Source of the DNA: Modicisalibacter radicis
GTDB taxonomy: Bacteria > Pseudomonadota > Gammaproteobacteria > Pseudomonadales > Halomonadaceae
Assembly (NCBI RefSeq): GCF_900961225.1
Contig: NZ_CAAHFN010000120.1
Coordinates: 124,001-188,000 of the forward strand
Direction of reading: 5' to 3'
Length of the DNA stretch: 64,000 bases
In this document: positions 38,288 to 46,278 of the stretch, one piece after another
Layout: each line of letters opens with the position of its first letter
Position numbering within the stretch: the first letter of the stretch is position 1
The notes under the pieces: model-generated
Told to the model about the DNA's origin: nothing
Seen by the model: only the letters and a program-made list of their open reading frames with translations
Databases searched by the model: none
Position numbers and translations under genes: made by a program

Positions 38288-39616
38288 ATGGGTCCTCGTG
38301 TGGATGCGGTCGACAGCAGCGAACAGTGGTGTGAACAGGCGGATGTCGTCGTGATCGGCGGAGGTATAGCCGGTACCTGCACAGCGCTGTCACTTGCGCA
38401 GCGTGGTGTCTCGGTGGTGCTTTGCGAGAAGGGGGTCGTCGCAGGCGAGCAATCGAGCCGCAATTGGGGGTGGTGTCGCACCATGGGCCGCGACGAACGT
38501 GAGATCCCTCTGAGCATCGAGAGCCTCCGGCGCTGGCGTGACATCGACCGCCTGGTCGAAGGCGAAACGGGGTTCTGTACCTCGGGTATCGCCTATGCCT
38601 GCGAAGACGATAAGCAGGTCGCCTCCCATGAATCCTGGCTCGAAATCGCCCGGCAATACGGCGTCGATACCCGTATGCTGAATGCCGAGGAGACCGCCAA
38701 GCTATTGCCGGGGGCTAGCCGTTCTTTCAAGGGCGCCTTGTATACACCCAGCGATGGCCGCGCCGAGCCGCAGAAGGCGGCGCCGGCCATCGCCCGGGCG
38801 GTACAACGGCTGGGCGGACACGTCTACGCCGAGTGTGCGGTGCGCGGCGTGGAGCGCATGGGCGGCAGGATCAGTGGCGTCGTTACCGAACGAGGCTCCA
38901 TCCGGTGTTCATCGGTGGTGGTGGCGGGTGGCGCCTGGTCACGGCTGTTTTGCGGCAATCTCGGCGTGGCTTTGCCGCAACTGACGGTGCGATCGACAGC
39001 GCTGCGCACCAGCCCCGTAACGGAGGCACCCTTGTGCTCGGCCGCGACCGACGGCTACGCGTTTCGCAAGCGACTCGACGGCGGCTACACCGTTGCCAGT
39101 GGCTTCGAGACCATGGCGGATATCACGCCGGATACCTTTCGGTTGTTCTTCGATTTTCTACCGGCGCTTCGCCAGGAGTGGCCGGCCCTCAAGATCCGCT
39201 TCGGCTCACGCTTCTTCGAGGAGCTGCGGCGCCCACGGCGTTGGTCGCTGTCCGAGACGACTCCCTTCGAGAAGACGCGAGTGCTCGATCCGCTACCGCC
39301 CAGAAAGATCAACGCGCGTGCCCTCGACGCCCTGGTCGCTGAATTCCCCGCCTTCGCCTCGGCCCGTGTACTTCAGGAGTGGGCTGGCATCATCGATGTC
39401 ACGCCCGATGCCGTTCCGGTCATATCGGCAGTCGATGACCAGCCGGGGCTCTACGTGGCGACCGGTTTCTCCGGTCACGGTTTTGGGTTCGGCCCCGGGG
39501 TCGGCGAATTGATGGCCGATCTAGTGACCGGCGACGCCCCGATCGTTGACCCAAGTCCCTATCGTCTTTCGCGTTACAGCGATGGTTCCCGCCCCAAACC
39601 TATGGAGGGCCTCTGA
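38288..39616 (+). CDS. FAD-dependent oxidoreductase, D-amino acid oxidase (DAO) family
   Basis: The 442-residue protein has an N-terminal FAD-binding Rossmann motif (VVVIGGGIAGTCTALSLAQR), a DAO-type substrate domain, and a C-terminal FAD-binding pattern GLYVATGFSGHGFGFGPGVG. The family oxidises amines or amino acids (for example glycine, sarcosine, D-amino acids) with release of an imino product. The substrate is unknown. The reading frame extends upstream to 38216 across the operator; the ATG at 38288 is the likely start because homology begins soon after. It is first of three co-directional genes, followed after 56 nt by the binding-protein gene. Confidence 0.88.
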   Translation: MGPRVDAVDSSEQWCEQADVVVIGGGIAGTCTALSLAQRGVSVVLCEKGVVAGEQSSRNWGWCRTMGRDEREIPLSIESLRRWRDIDRLVEGETGFCTSGIAYACEDDKQVASHESWLEIARQYGVDTRMLNAEETAKLLPGASRSFKGALYTPSDGRAEPQKAAPAIARAVQRLGGHVYAECAVRGVERMGGRISGVVTERGSIRCSSVVVAGGAWSRLFCGNLGVALPQLTVRSTALRTSPVTEAPLCSAATDGYAFRKRLDGGYTVASGFETMADITPDTFRLFFDFLPALRQEWPALKIRFGSRFFEELRRPRRWSLSETTPFEKTRVLDPLPPRKINARALDALVAEFPAFASARVLQEWAGIIDVTPDAVPVISAVDDQPGLYVATGFSGHGFGFGPGVGELMADLVTGDAPIVDPSPYRLSRYSDGSRPKPMEGL

Positions 39617-39672
39617 GCGCATTGCCAGGTGCTATTCATCTACGCAATAACAACCAAAACAAGGAGAAAAAT

Positions 39673-40449
39673 ATGAAAGCGAAAACCGGAAACTGGCTGC
39701 TGGGCGTAATGGCCGCCATGGTCATGACGCCGACCAATGCCGATACGGTGATCAAGATTGCCGTGGACGTACCCTATCCGCCTTTGGAATATCGCAACGA
39801 CGCCGGTGAGCTGACGGGATTCGACATCGAATTGGGCGACGCCCTTTGCCAGCAGGCCGGGCTCGAGTGCGAATGGGTCGTGCAAGCGTGGGATGGCATC
39901 ATTCCAGGACTATTGGCGCGGAAATACGATGCCATCATGTCGTCGCTGTCGATTACCGATGCGCGTCGCAAGAAAGTGCTCTTCTCGAAGCCTTATCTCA
40001 AGCTGCCCACCGTATGGCTGGTGCCCGCCGATAGCGATCTGGTGCCGGGCGATGGTGGGGGGATGAAGGTCGACCGCGCCTTTCTCGAAGGCAAGTCGGT
40101 CGGCGTTCAGCGTGGCAGTATCCAAGACGATTACGTCACCGACCATTACGCCGAGGTGACAGATATCAAACGCTTTTCATCGGCAGAGGACATCTTCATC
40201 GATTTGTCGACGCAGCGAGCCGATCTCGCGCTGGTGGACTATCCGCTGGCCCTGCCACTGCTCGAGAAAGGCACGTACCAGACGCTGGGTGAGCGGATCG
40301 ACGGTCCGGAACGCTACTTCGGCAAAGGTGCGGGTATCGCATTTCGCAAGCGGGATGTCGACCTGGCCGATACATTCGATGAAGCGCTCGAGGCATTGGA
40401 GAAGAATGGTCGTTACGAGGCGATCTATAGTCAGTACTTCGCCCGCTGA
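39673..40449 (+). CDS. Periplasmic amino-acid-type binding protein (SBP family 3)
   Basis: The 258-residue protein has a signal peptide (MKAKTGNWLLGVMAAMVM, cleavage near NAD) and the family 3 core: IKIAVDVPYPPLEYRNDAGE, then LTGFDIELGDALCQQAGLEC and WDGIIPGLLARKYDAIMSS, closest in style to lysine/arginine/ornithine or histidine binding proteins. AAGGAG lies 7 nt before the ATG. No permease or ATPase gene follows; the next gene is an aldo/keto reductase, so its transport partner must be encoded elsewhere or it acts as a sensor. Confidence 0.9.
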   Translation: MKAKTGNWLLGVMAAMVMTPTNADTVIKIAVDVPYPPLEYRNDAGELTGFDIELGDALCQQAGLECEWVVQAWDGIIPGLLARKYDAIMSSLSITDARRKKVLFSKPYLKLPTVWLVPADSDLVPGDGGGMKVDRAFLEGKSVGVQRGSIQDDYVTDHYAEVTDIKRFSSAEDIFIDLSTQRADLALVDYPLALPLLEKGTYQTLGERIDGPERYFGKGAGIAFRKRDVDLADTFDEALEALEKNGRYEAIYSQYFAR

Positions 40450-40491
40450 GTGAGTCGGTCAAACGTCATAAATAACCATGGAGAGGCTTTC

Positions 40492-41298
40492 ATGTCACTG
40501 ATTCCCGGAATTGGTCTAGGTACGTTTCGGCTGCAGGGTAACGAGGTCATCGACGCCGTGACCTCGGGGCTCGGCGTTGGTTATCGCCATATCGATACAG
40601 CCCAGGATTATGGTAACGAAGCGGCAGTGGGACGCGCGATCGCCCAAGGTGGCGTCCCCCGGGACGAGGTCTTCGTGACCACCAAGATTCATCACGAGTG
40701 GTTGGGGCGGGAGGCGCTGCTGGCTAGTCTTGAAACCAGTCTGGAACGGCTCGGGACCGGCTGGATCGATCTGGCGTTGATCCATTGGCCCTCGCCGGGA
40801 GGCGAAGTGCCGATGGCGGAGTCCATTGAAGCATTGGCAGAGGCACGTCAGCGAGGATTGACGCGCCATATCGGCGTTTCCAACTTTACACTGGCGCAGA
40901 TGAAAGAGGTGCTGTCACTCTCCGGCGGAGAGGCGATCATTACCAACCAGGTCGAAGTGCACCCCTATTTGGCGAATCGTCGCATCGTCGATTTCTGTCA
41001 GGGGCACGGCGTGCAGATAACTGGATACATGCCCCTGGCAGTGGGTAAGGTTATGTCTGACCCCGTTTTGCAAGCGATCGCCAGTGACAAGGGGGTGAGT
41101 CCGGCTCAGGTTGCTCTGGCCTGGGTGATAGCACGCGATATCGTGGTCATACCGTCCTCGACCAAGCCCGCACATCAGCGGTCCAATCTTGCCGCCTGCG
41201 AGCTGACGCTCAGTCCCACGGAACGGGCCCGCATCGACGAGCTAGACTGCAACCTGCGCATCGCCGATCCTGACTTCGCGCCCGACTGGGACGATTGA
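40492..41298 (+). CDS. Aldo/keto reductase (DkgB-like)
   Basis: The 268-residue protein has the AKR pattern: catalytic Asp and Tyr in RHIDTAQDYGNEAAVGRAI, catalytic Lys in VTTKIHHEWLG, catalytic His in LALIHWPSPGGEVPM, and the NADPH-binding IPSSTKPAHQRSNLAA. It resembles 2,5-diketo-D-gluconate reductase B and methylglyoxal reductases. GGAGAGG precedes the ATG. With the oxidase and binding protein it forms a probable LacI-controlled operon in which it may reduce an oxo-product of the oxidase; that link is inference. Confidence 0.9.
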   Translation: MSLIPGIGLGTFRLQGNEVIDAVTSGLGVGYRHIDTAQDYGNEAAVGRAIAQGGVPRDEVFVTTKIHHEWLGREALLASLETSLERLGTGWIDLALIHWPSPGGEVPMAESIEALAEARQRGLTRHIGVSNFTLAQMKEVLSLSGGEAIITNQVEVHPYLANRRIVDFCQGHGVQITGYMPLAVGKVMSDPVLQAIASDKGVSPAQVALAWVIARDIVVIPSSTKPAHQRSNLAACELTLSPTERARIDELDCNLRIADPDFAPDWDD

Positions 41299-41528
41299 AT
41301 GCCACAAGCATAGGGAAATAACGCGCCGTCGGCCTCTGTTGGAAGCGGCTTAGATGACGTGGTGAACCGATTCTGGCGGCCAGGCGCCGCCTGCGATGGC
41401 TCAGGCCGGTCGCCATTCGATACATCCTGCTTTCGCTTGATGCTCCCGGGCAAAACGCGAACGCTGCATTGACGGCGCCGCGCTTTTACCCAAAGGTGTG
41501 CGCCTCATTGCTTCGTTCGGGGTCTTGC

Positions 41529-43187
41529 ATGGAATTGCTGCGTGTCGTCTTTCGCGATTACCGCTGGCCATTCATCGGCGTGATGCTGTTGAGTCTGGCG
41601 AGTGCCGGGCTGGGTGTCGGGGCGATCGCGTTCATCAACCAGCGGATGATCGCCGATACCGACAGCGCCCTGACCGCCCTGCCGGGCTTCATCGGCCTGC
41701 TGGTACTGCTGCTGGCGGTATCGCTGGGCGCGCAGCTGGCGCTGACCACGCTGGGTCACTGGTTCGTCTATCACCTGCGCGGACGGCTGATCAAGCGCAT
41801 CCTCGACACCCCCATCGAACGCCTCGAACAACTGGGCAGCGCGCACCTGCTGGCCAGCCTGTCGAGCGACGTGCGCAACGTCACCATCGCCTTCGTGCGG
41901 CTACCCGAGCTGGTCCAGGGCGTGGTGCTGACCCTCGTCACGGCCGTCTATCTCGGCTACCTGTCGCCGCCGATGCTGGCGGTCACCGCGCTGTGGATCG
42001 CGCTGACCATGCTGATCGGCTGGTGGCTGGTGTCGCGGGTCTATCATCACCTGCACCTGGTCCGCGAGTCCGAGGATCGGCTCTACCAGGATTACGAGGC
42101 GGTGATCGACGGCCGCAAGGAGCTTTCGCTCAATCGCTACCGTGCCCGGCATCTGTACCGCGAGAACTTCGACGTCGATTCCCGCGTCTATCGCCACCAC
42201 GTCATCCGCGCCGACACCTTTCACCTGAGCGCCAACAACTGGGCCAACATCATGATGCTCGGCGCCATCGGCGTGGCCTTCTACCTGGCCAATGGCCTGG
42301 GCTGGGCCAATACCCCGGTGGCGGCGACCTACGCCTTGGCACTGCTGTTCCTGCGGACCCCGCTGATCGGCGCGGTGGGGGCGCTGCCGACGCTGCTCAG
42401 CGCCCAGGTCGCGTTCAACAAGCTTGCAGCGCTGCAGCTCGCCGAGGATCGCGAAGGCTTCGGCATTGAAGACGCGCCGGCCGATTGGCAGCGCATCGAA
42501 TTTCACGGCGTGAGCTTTCGTTATGCGCCGCTCGGCGACAAGCCGGGCTTCGCCGTGGGCCCGCTCGACTTCACCCTGCATCGCGGCGAGCAGATATTCC
42601 TGATCGGCGGCAACGGCAGCGGCAAGTCGACCCTGGCCCGCCTGCTGACCGGGCTCTATCACCCGCAGTCGGGCGAGATCCGGGTCGACGGCCAGCTCAT
42701 CGACGGCGCGCAATGGGAGGCCTATCGCCAGCGTTTCGCCAGCGTGTTCACCGACTTCCATCTGTTCGACCAGTTGATGGGGCCGCATGGCGGTGGCGCC
42801 GACCCGGCGCTGGTCGAGGCCTGGCTGGAACGTCTGAACATGCGCGAGAAGCTGCAGTTCGTCGACCAGCGGGTGACCTCGCGGCAGCTCTCCCAGGGCC
42901 AGCGCAAGCGCCTGGCGCTGCTGGTGGCGATCTGCGAACAGCGCGACATCCTGCTGCTCGACGAGTGGGCCGCCGATCAGGATCCGGTCTTCCGCCGGGT
43001 GTTCTATCGCGAGCTGCTGCCGGCGATGCGCGAGCAGGGCCTGACGGTGTTCGCGATCAGTCACGACGACAGCTATTTCGAGCATGCCGACCGCCTGCTG
43101 GAGATGCGCGATGGCCGGTTGAGCGAGCTGACCGGCGAACAGCGTGCCAGTGCCAGCCGCGACGCGGTATCGCGCATCGGCAGATGA
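41529..43187 (+). CDS. Cyclic peptide/siderophore exporter, PvdE/SyrD-type ABC transporter
   Basis: The 552-residue protein fuses a six-helix membrane domain (about 1-310) and an ATPase domain. Walker A is GGNGSGKSTLARLLTGLY, the signature is LSQGQRKRLALL, and Walker B is ILLLDEWAADQDPVFRRVFY. The DEWAADQDP sequence and single fused architecture are typical of the cyclic peptide exporter family that includes PvdE and SyrD, which move peptide siderophore precursors or lipopeptides across the inner membrane. It starts at the ATG 41529 (MELLRVVFRDYRWPFIGV); an upstream start is unlikely. It is the first gene of the siderophore region and lies before the receptor gene. Confidence 0.9.
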   Translation: MELLRVVFRDYRWPFIGVMLLSLASAGLGVGAIAFINQRMIADTDSALTALPGFIGLLVLLLAVSLGAQLALTTLGHWFVYHLRGRLIKRILDTPIERLEQLGSAHLLASLSSDVRNVTIAFVRLPELVQGVVLTLVTAVYLGYLSPPMLAVTALWIALTMLIGWWLVSRVYHHLHLVRESEDRLYQDYEAVIDGRKELSLNRYRARHLYRENFDVDSRVYRHHVIRADTFHLSANNWANIMMLGAIGVAFYLANGLGWANTPVAATYALALLFLRTPLIGAVGALPTLLSAQVAFNKLAALQLAEDREGFGIEDAPADWQRIEFHGVSFRYAPLGDKPGFAVGPLDFTLHRGEQIFLIGGNGSGKSTLARLLTGLYHPQSGEIRVDGQLIDGAQWEAYRQRFASVFTDFHLFDQLMGPHGGGADPALVEAWLERLNMREKLQFVDQRVTSRQLSQGQRKRLALLVAICEQRDILLLDEWAADQDPVFRRVFYRELLPAMREQGLTVFAISHDDSYFEHADRLLEMRDGRLSELTGEQRASASRDAVSRIGR

Positions 43188-43231
43188 GCCGGGCGCGACA
43201 GACAGCCGTCGATGGGTTAGGTTCCGTTGTG

Positions 43232-43253
43232 GCGATAAATAAAAATATCTATC
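43232..43253. promoter_or_regulatory. Candidate Fur box upstream of the TonB-dependent receptor
   Basis: The AT-rich sequence GCGATAAATAAAAATATCTATC resembles the GATAAT-type Fur consensus (left GATAAAT, right TATCTATC). It lies about 50 nt before the receptor start in otherwise GC-rich DNA. It is a plausible but imperfect match. Confidence 0.45.
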
Positions 43254-43301
43254 ATGCGCGTTAACAACCAGAACAGCCCACCACGATCATTCGAGGCTCC
43301 C

Positions 43302-45386
43302 ATGTCCCATATCCCATCCCCCGCCGCGCCGGACGCGCGTCTGTCGCTGGCGGTTCGCCGTGCGCTGGGCCTGTCGCTGTCCGGCGCCTTGCTGGCGCTG
43401 GCGCTGCCGCTGACTGCGCTGGCCCAGGATTCGTCCACCGCCACCGAAGACGGCGACACCATGGTGGTCACGGCCACGGCGCTGAAAGTCGCGACGCCGC
43501 TGGTCGAAACGCCGCGAGCGGTGTCGACCGTCCAGCGCGAGGAGCTGGAAGAGCGCAACGTCCAGAGTCTCGACGAGACCTTCCGCTATCGCTCGGGCGT
43601 ACTGTCCGGCCATTACGGCGCCGACAACAATACCGACTGGTTCAAGGTGCGTGGCTTCGACCAGGCAACCTATCTTGACGGTCTGCGTATCTATCGCACC
43701 GGCTACTACCAGTGGTTGCCCGAGCCCTATGGTCTGGAGCGTGTGGAAGTCTTCAAGGGGCCGGCCTCCATACTCTATGGCGAGGCACCGTCCGGCGGCC
43801 TGATCAATGCCGTGAGCAAGCGCCCCACCGCCGAGAAGCGGGGCGAAGTCGAGATCCAGGCCGGCAACCGCAATCATCGCCAGTTCGGGATCGACACCTC
43901 GGGGCCGGTCACCGAGAGCGGCGATGTGCGCTACCGTTTCGTGGGGCTGTACAAGGAGCGCGACGGCGATCTGAACGGCACCGAGAACGAGCGTGTCTAC
44001 TTCGCGCCGAGCCTCGAGTGGGATATCTCCGACGATACGCAACTGACGGTGCTGGCCAGCTATCAGAAGGACGACGGCATTCCTGCCAATCCGTTCAAGC
44101 TGGCTTATGGCACGGTACAGGATACGCCGTTCGGCAAGGTGGATCCTCAGACCAATTACGGTGCGCCCGACTACGACAAGGACGAACATACCCAGACGGC
44201 CATCGGCTATGAATTCAAGCATCAGCTCGATGACACCTGGAAATTCGAGCAGGATTTCCGTTACAGCCAGCTCGACCTGGATCTGCGCAGTACCTACATG
44301 GACTTTGCCACCGGCGATGGCCGCACGGCTTATCGCGGCCACCTGCAGCGTGACGGCGATATCGATAGCTTCACCATCGATAACCGGATGGTCGGTAAGT
44401 GGTATACCGACCGCACGGAAAACACCCTGCTGGTCGGGGTGGATTACCAGGACATGAGTTTGGATGGTCGGGAATTCGACAACTTTACCTACGATACCGT
44501 CGATATCTTCGATCCCCAGGGGGGTATCGTCCCGGTGCCTGACGATCAGCTGACGCGCCGTCGGATCGACAAGGAGCAACTAGGTCTCTATGTGCAGGAC
44601 CAGTTGCGCATCGATGATCACTGGGTATTGCTGGGGGCCGTTCGCTACGACAACGCCGATGTCACGAGCGAATCCGAGCGTTACGATGTCGTCGTGGATG
44701 AAACCCAAGCCGCGGTCTCGTGGTCCGGCGGCGTCATGTATCTTGGCGACAACGGGCTGAATCCCTATCTCAGCTACACGGAGTCCTTCCAGCCGGTCGC
44801 GCAACTCAGCACGACCGGCGCCGGCTTCGATGAGATTGAAGGGGAGCAGTGGGAGCTGGGGGTCAAGTACGCGCCCGCGAGCTGGGATGGCTACGTGACG
44901 GCGGCGGTTTTCGATATCGAGGAGTCGAACTCCTTCGCGACGACGGCTGGTGGCTATCAGACTCAGGAAGGCGAGAAGACGGCTACCGGCTTCGAAATCG
45001 AAGGGGTGAGCTATCTTACCGAGGCACTTCAACTGACGGCGGCGTATACCTACACGGATGCGCGCGACAAGAACGACGATCGCGCGGCGCTGATCCCTCG
45101 GCACATGGCGTCCGCGTGGCTGGACTACGATTTCGAGGGGACCGCCCTGAATGGTCTGAAGGTCGGTGCCGGGATCCGCCATGTGGGTGAATCGGTCGAT
45201 GGCAGCATCACCGTGCCTGACTACACCGTGGGCGACGCCATGGCCAGCTATGATTTCGACCGCCACTGGACCGCTCAGGTCAACGTCAACAACCTTACCG
45301 ACGAAGAGTATGTGGCCAGTTGTGATTTCTGGTGCTACTACGGCGAGTCGCGCAGCGTGATCGGCAGTCTCAAGTATCGCTGGTAA
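43302..45386 (+). CDS. TonB-dependent siderophore receptor
   Basis: This 694-residue outer-membrane beta-barrel protein has a signal peptide (LGLSLSGALLALALPLTALA), a TonB-box-like segment (DGDTMVVTATAL), the plug domain (WFKVRGFDQATYLDGLRIYR and GPASILYGEAPSGGLINAVS), and a barrel ending in YRW with C-terminal aromatic. The start at 43302 (MSHIPS) has GAGG 7 nt upstream. The N-terminal signalling (STN) domain found in transducers such as FecA or FpvA is absent: the TonB box follows the signal peptide almost directly. It probably imports the ferric form of the siderophore made by the downstream genes. Confidence 0.95.
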   Translation: MSHIPSPAAPDARLSLAVRRALGLSLSGALLALALPLTALAQDSSTATEDGDTMVVTATALKVATPLVETPRAVSTVQREELEERNVQSLDETFRYRSGVLSGHYGADNNTDWFKVRGFDQATYLDGLRIYRTGYYQWLPEPYGLERVEVFKGPASILYGEAPSGGLINAVSKRPTAEKRGEVEIQAGNRNHRQFGIDTSGPVTESGDVRYRFVGLYKERDGDLNGTENERVYFAPSLEWDISDDTQLTVLASYQKDDGIPANPFKLAYGTVQDTPFGKVDPQTNYGAPDYDKDEHTQTAIGYEFKHQLDDTWKFEQDFRYSQLDLDLRSTYMDFATGDGRTAYRGHLQRDGDIDSFTIDNRMVGKWYTDRTENTLLVGVDYQDMSLDGREFDNFTYDTVDIFDPQGGIVPVPDDQLTRRRIDKEQLGLYVQDQLRIDDHWVLLGAVRYDNADVTSESERYDVVVDETQAAVSWSGGVMYLGDNGLNPYLSYTESFQPVAQLSTTGAGFDEIEGEQWELGVKYAPASWDGYVTAAVFDIEESNSFATTAGGYQTQEGEKTATGFEIEGVSYLTEALQLTAAYTYTDARDKNDDRAALIPRHMASAWLDYDFEGTALNGLKVGAGIRHVGESVDGSITVPDYTVGDAMASYDFDRHWTAQVNVNNLTDEEYVASCDFWCYYGESRSVIGSLKYRW

Positions 45387-45421
45387 GCCAGTCGGGCAAA
45401 CGATGCCAGCTGGGAGCCATG

Positions 45422-45450
45422 AAAAAGCCCGGTCATCGACCGGGCTTTTT
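45422..45450. terminator. Bidirectional rho-independent terminator
   Basis: AAAAAGCCCGGTC (45422-45434) and GACCGGGCTTTTT (45438-45450) form a 13-bp stem with a 3-nt loop and T-runs on both strands. It serves the receptor gene (plus) and the PRC-barrel gene (minus), which converge here. Confidence 0.93.
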
Positions 45451-45469
45451 GACGTTTTACGGCATGCGA

Positions 45470-46060
45470 TCAGTTGTTCTGATTCACGCCTTCCTGGGTT
45501 TCGTTGCTGGCCTCTTCGGCAGCCTGCTCGGTCTTGTTGCCGGCCTCGCTAAGGGCGTCGCCGGCCTCCGTCAGGGCGTTGGATGTAGCCGCCTTGGTGC
45601 TCTCCCAGGCGCTCTGTGCGGTTTGCTTGGTGTTCTGCCAAGCCTGGCTGGTGGCTTGCTTGGTCTGCGCCCACCAGTCGTTGGTGTACTCGGGCTGCTG
45701 GGTGATCTCCTCTTCGGTCAGATCGACGTGCACCCGGTACTCGATGTTCTCCAGATCATTGCCGTTCTGGGTCTCGACGCTGAAATCCCCGGTTCTGATG
45801 ACATACTGCTTGCTGCCCATGTCGAGCAGGTTGCCGGTGTCGATCACCAGGCCGCTGACCTTCATGTTCTCGTCGAGCAGCACGTCCTCGACATCGCCGA
45901 TGTCCTCGGAGGGGTTGCTCTTGCTGAAGACGTCGGCGTCGGTCAGCTCGTCTGCGGAATACAGCCCCTGAGGCGCACTCCAGGCCAGTCCGCCGAAGCT
46001 CAGCGCCCCGGCGGTCAGGGTCGCGAGAATGGCCTTGTTGAGCGGTTTGCGCGTTGCCAT
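45470..46060 (-). CDS. PRC-barrel domain protein, exported
   Basis: The 196-residue protein begins MATRKPLNKAILATLTAGAL with a signal peptide ending near WSA. A PRC-barrel-like domain follows (QGLYSADELTDADVFSKSN, DVEDVLLDENMKVSGLVID), then a C-terminal helical, Ala/Gln/Glu/Thr-rich tail with repeated tryptophans (AQTKQATSQAWQNTKQTAQ). CAAGGAG lies before the ATG. Such exported PRC-barrel proteins are common in halophilic and alphaproteobacterial genomes, with no settled function. It is not obviously connected to the siderophore genes. Confidence 0.82.
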   Translation of the reverse strand: MATRKPLNKAILATLTAGALSFGGLAWSAPQGLYSADELTDADVFSKSNPSEDIGDVEDVLLDENMKVSGLVIDTGNLLDMGSKQYVIRTGDFSVETQNGNDLENIEYRVHVDLTEEEITQQPEYTNDWWAQTKQATSQAWQNTKQTAQSAWESTKAATSNALTEAGDALSEAGNKTEQAAEEASNETQEGVNQNN

Positions 46061-46278
46061 GGTCTGACTCCTTGTACAAATTCCCTTTTGAGTGTCCGGA
46101 CATCTCGTCCTTTCAGCACATCGCTGAGACATCGGAAGCGTGATGCACGATCGCTGCTGACCGTGGGAAAAGAGACGGTTACTTTCCTTACACCGCCTGG
46201 CATTTCGTTACCTCACGCCTACTTCTCAAGATAAGACCTAAACACGCGATTTCAACCGTCGCCGAACGATCCCGTCGG

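Noticed and set aside
43236..43261. Iron-starvation box before the TonB-dependent receptor
   Set aside because: TAAAT at 43236 and CGT at 43259 are 18 nt apart, outside the 16-17 nt spacing of PvdS-type promoters; the stretch is better explained as a Fur box.
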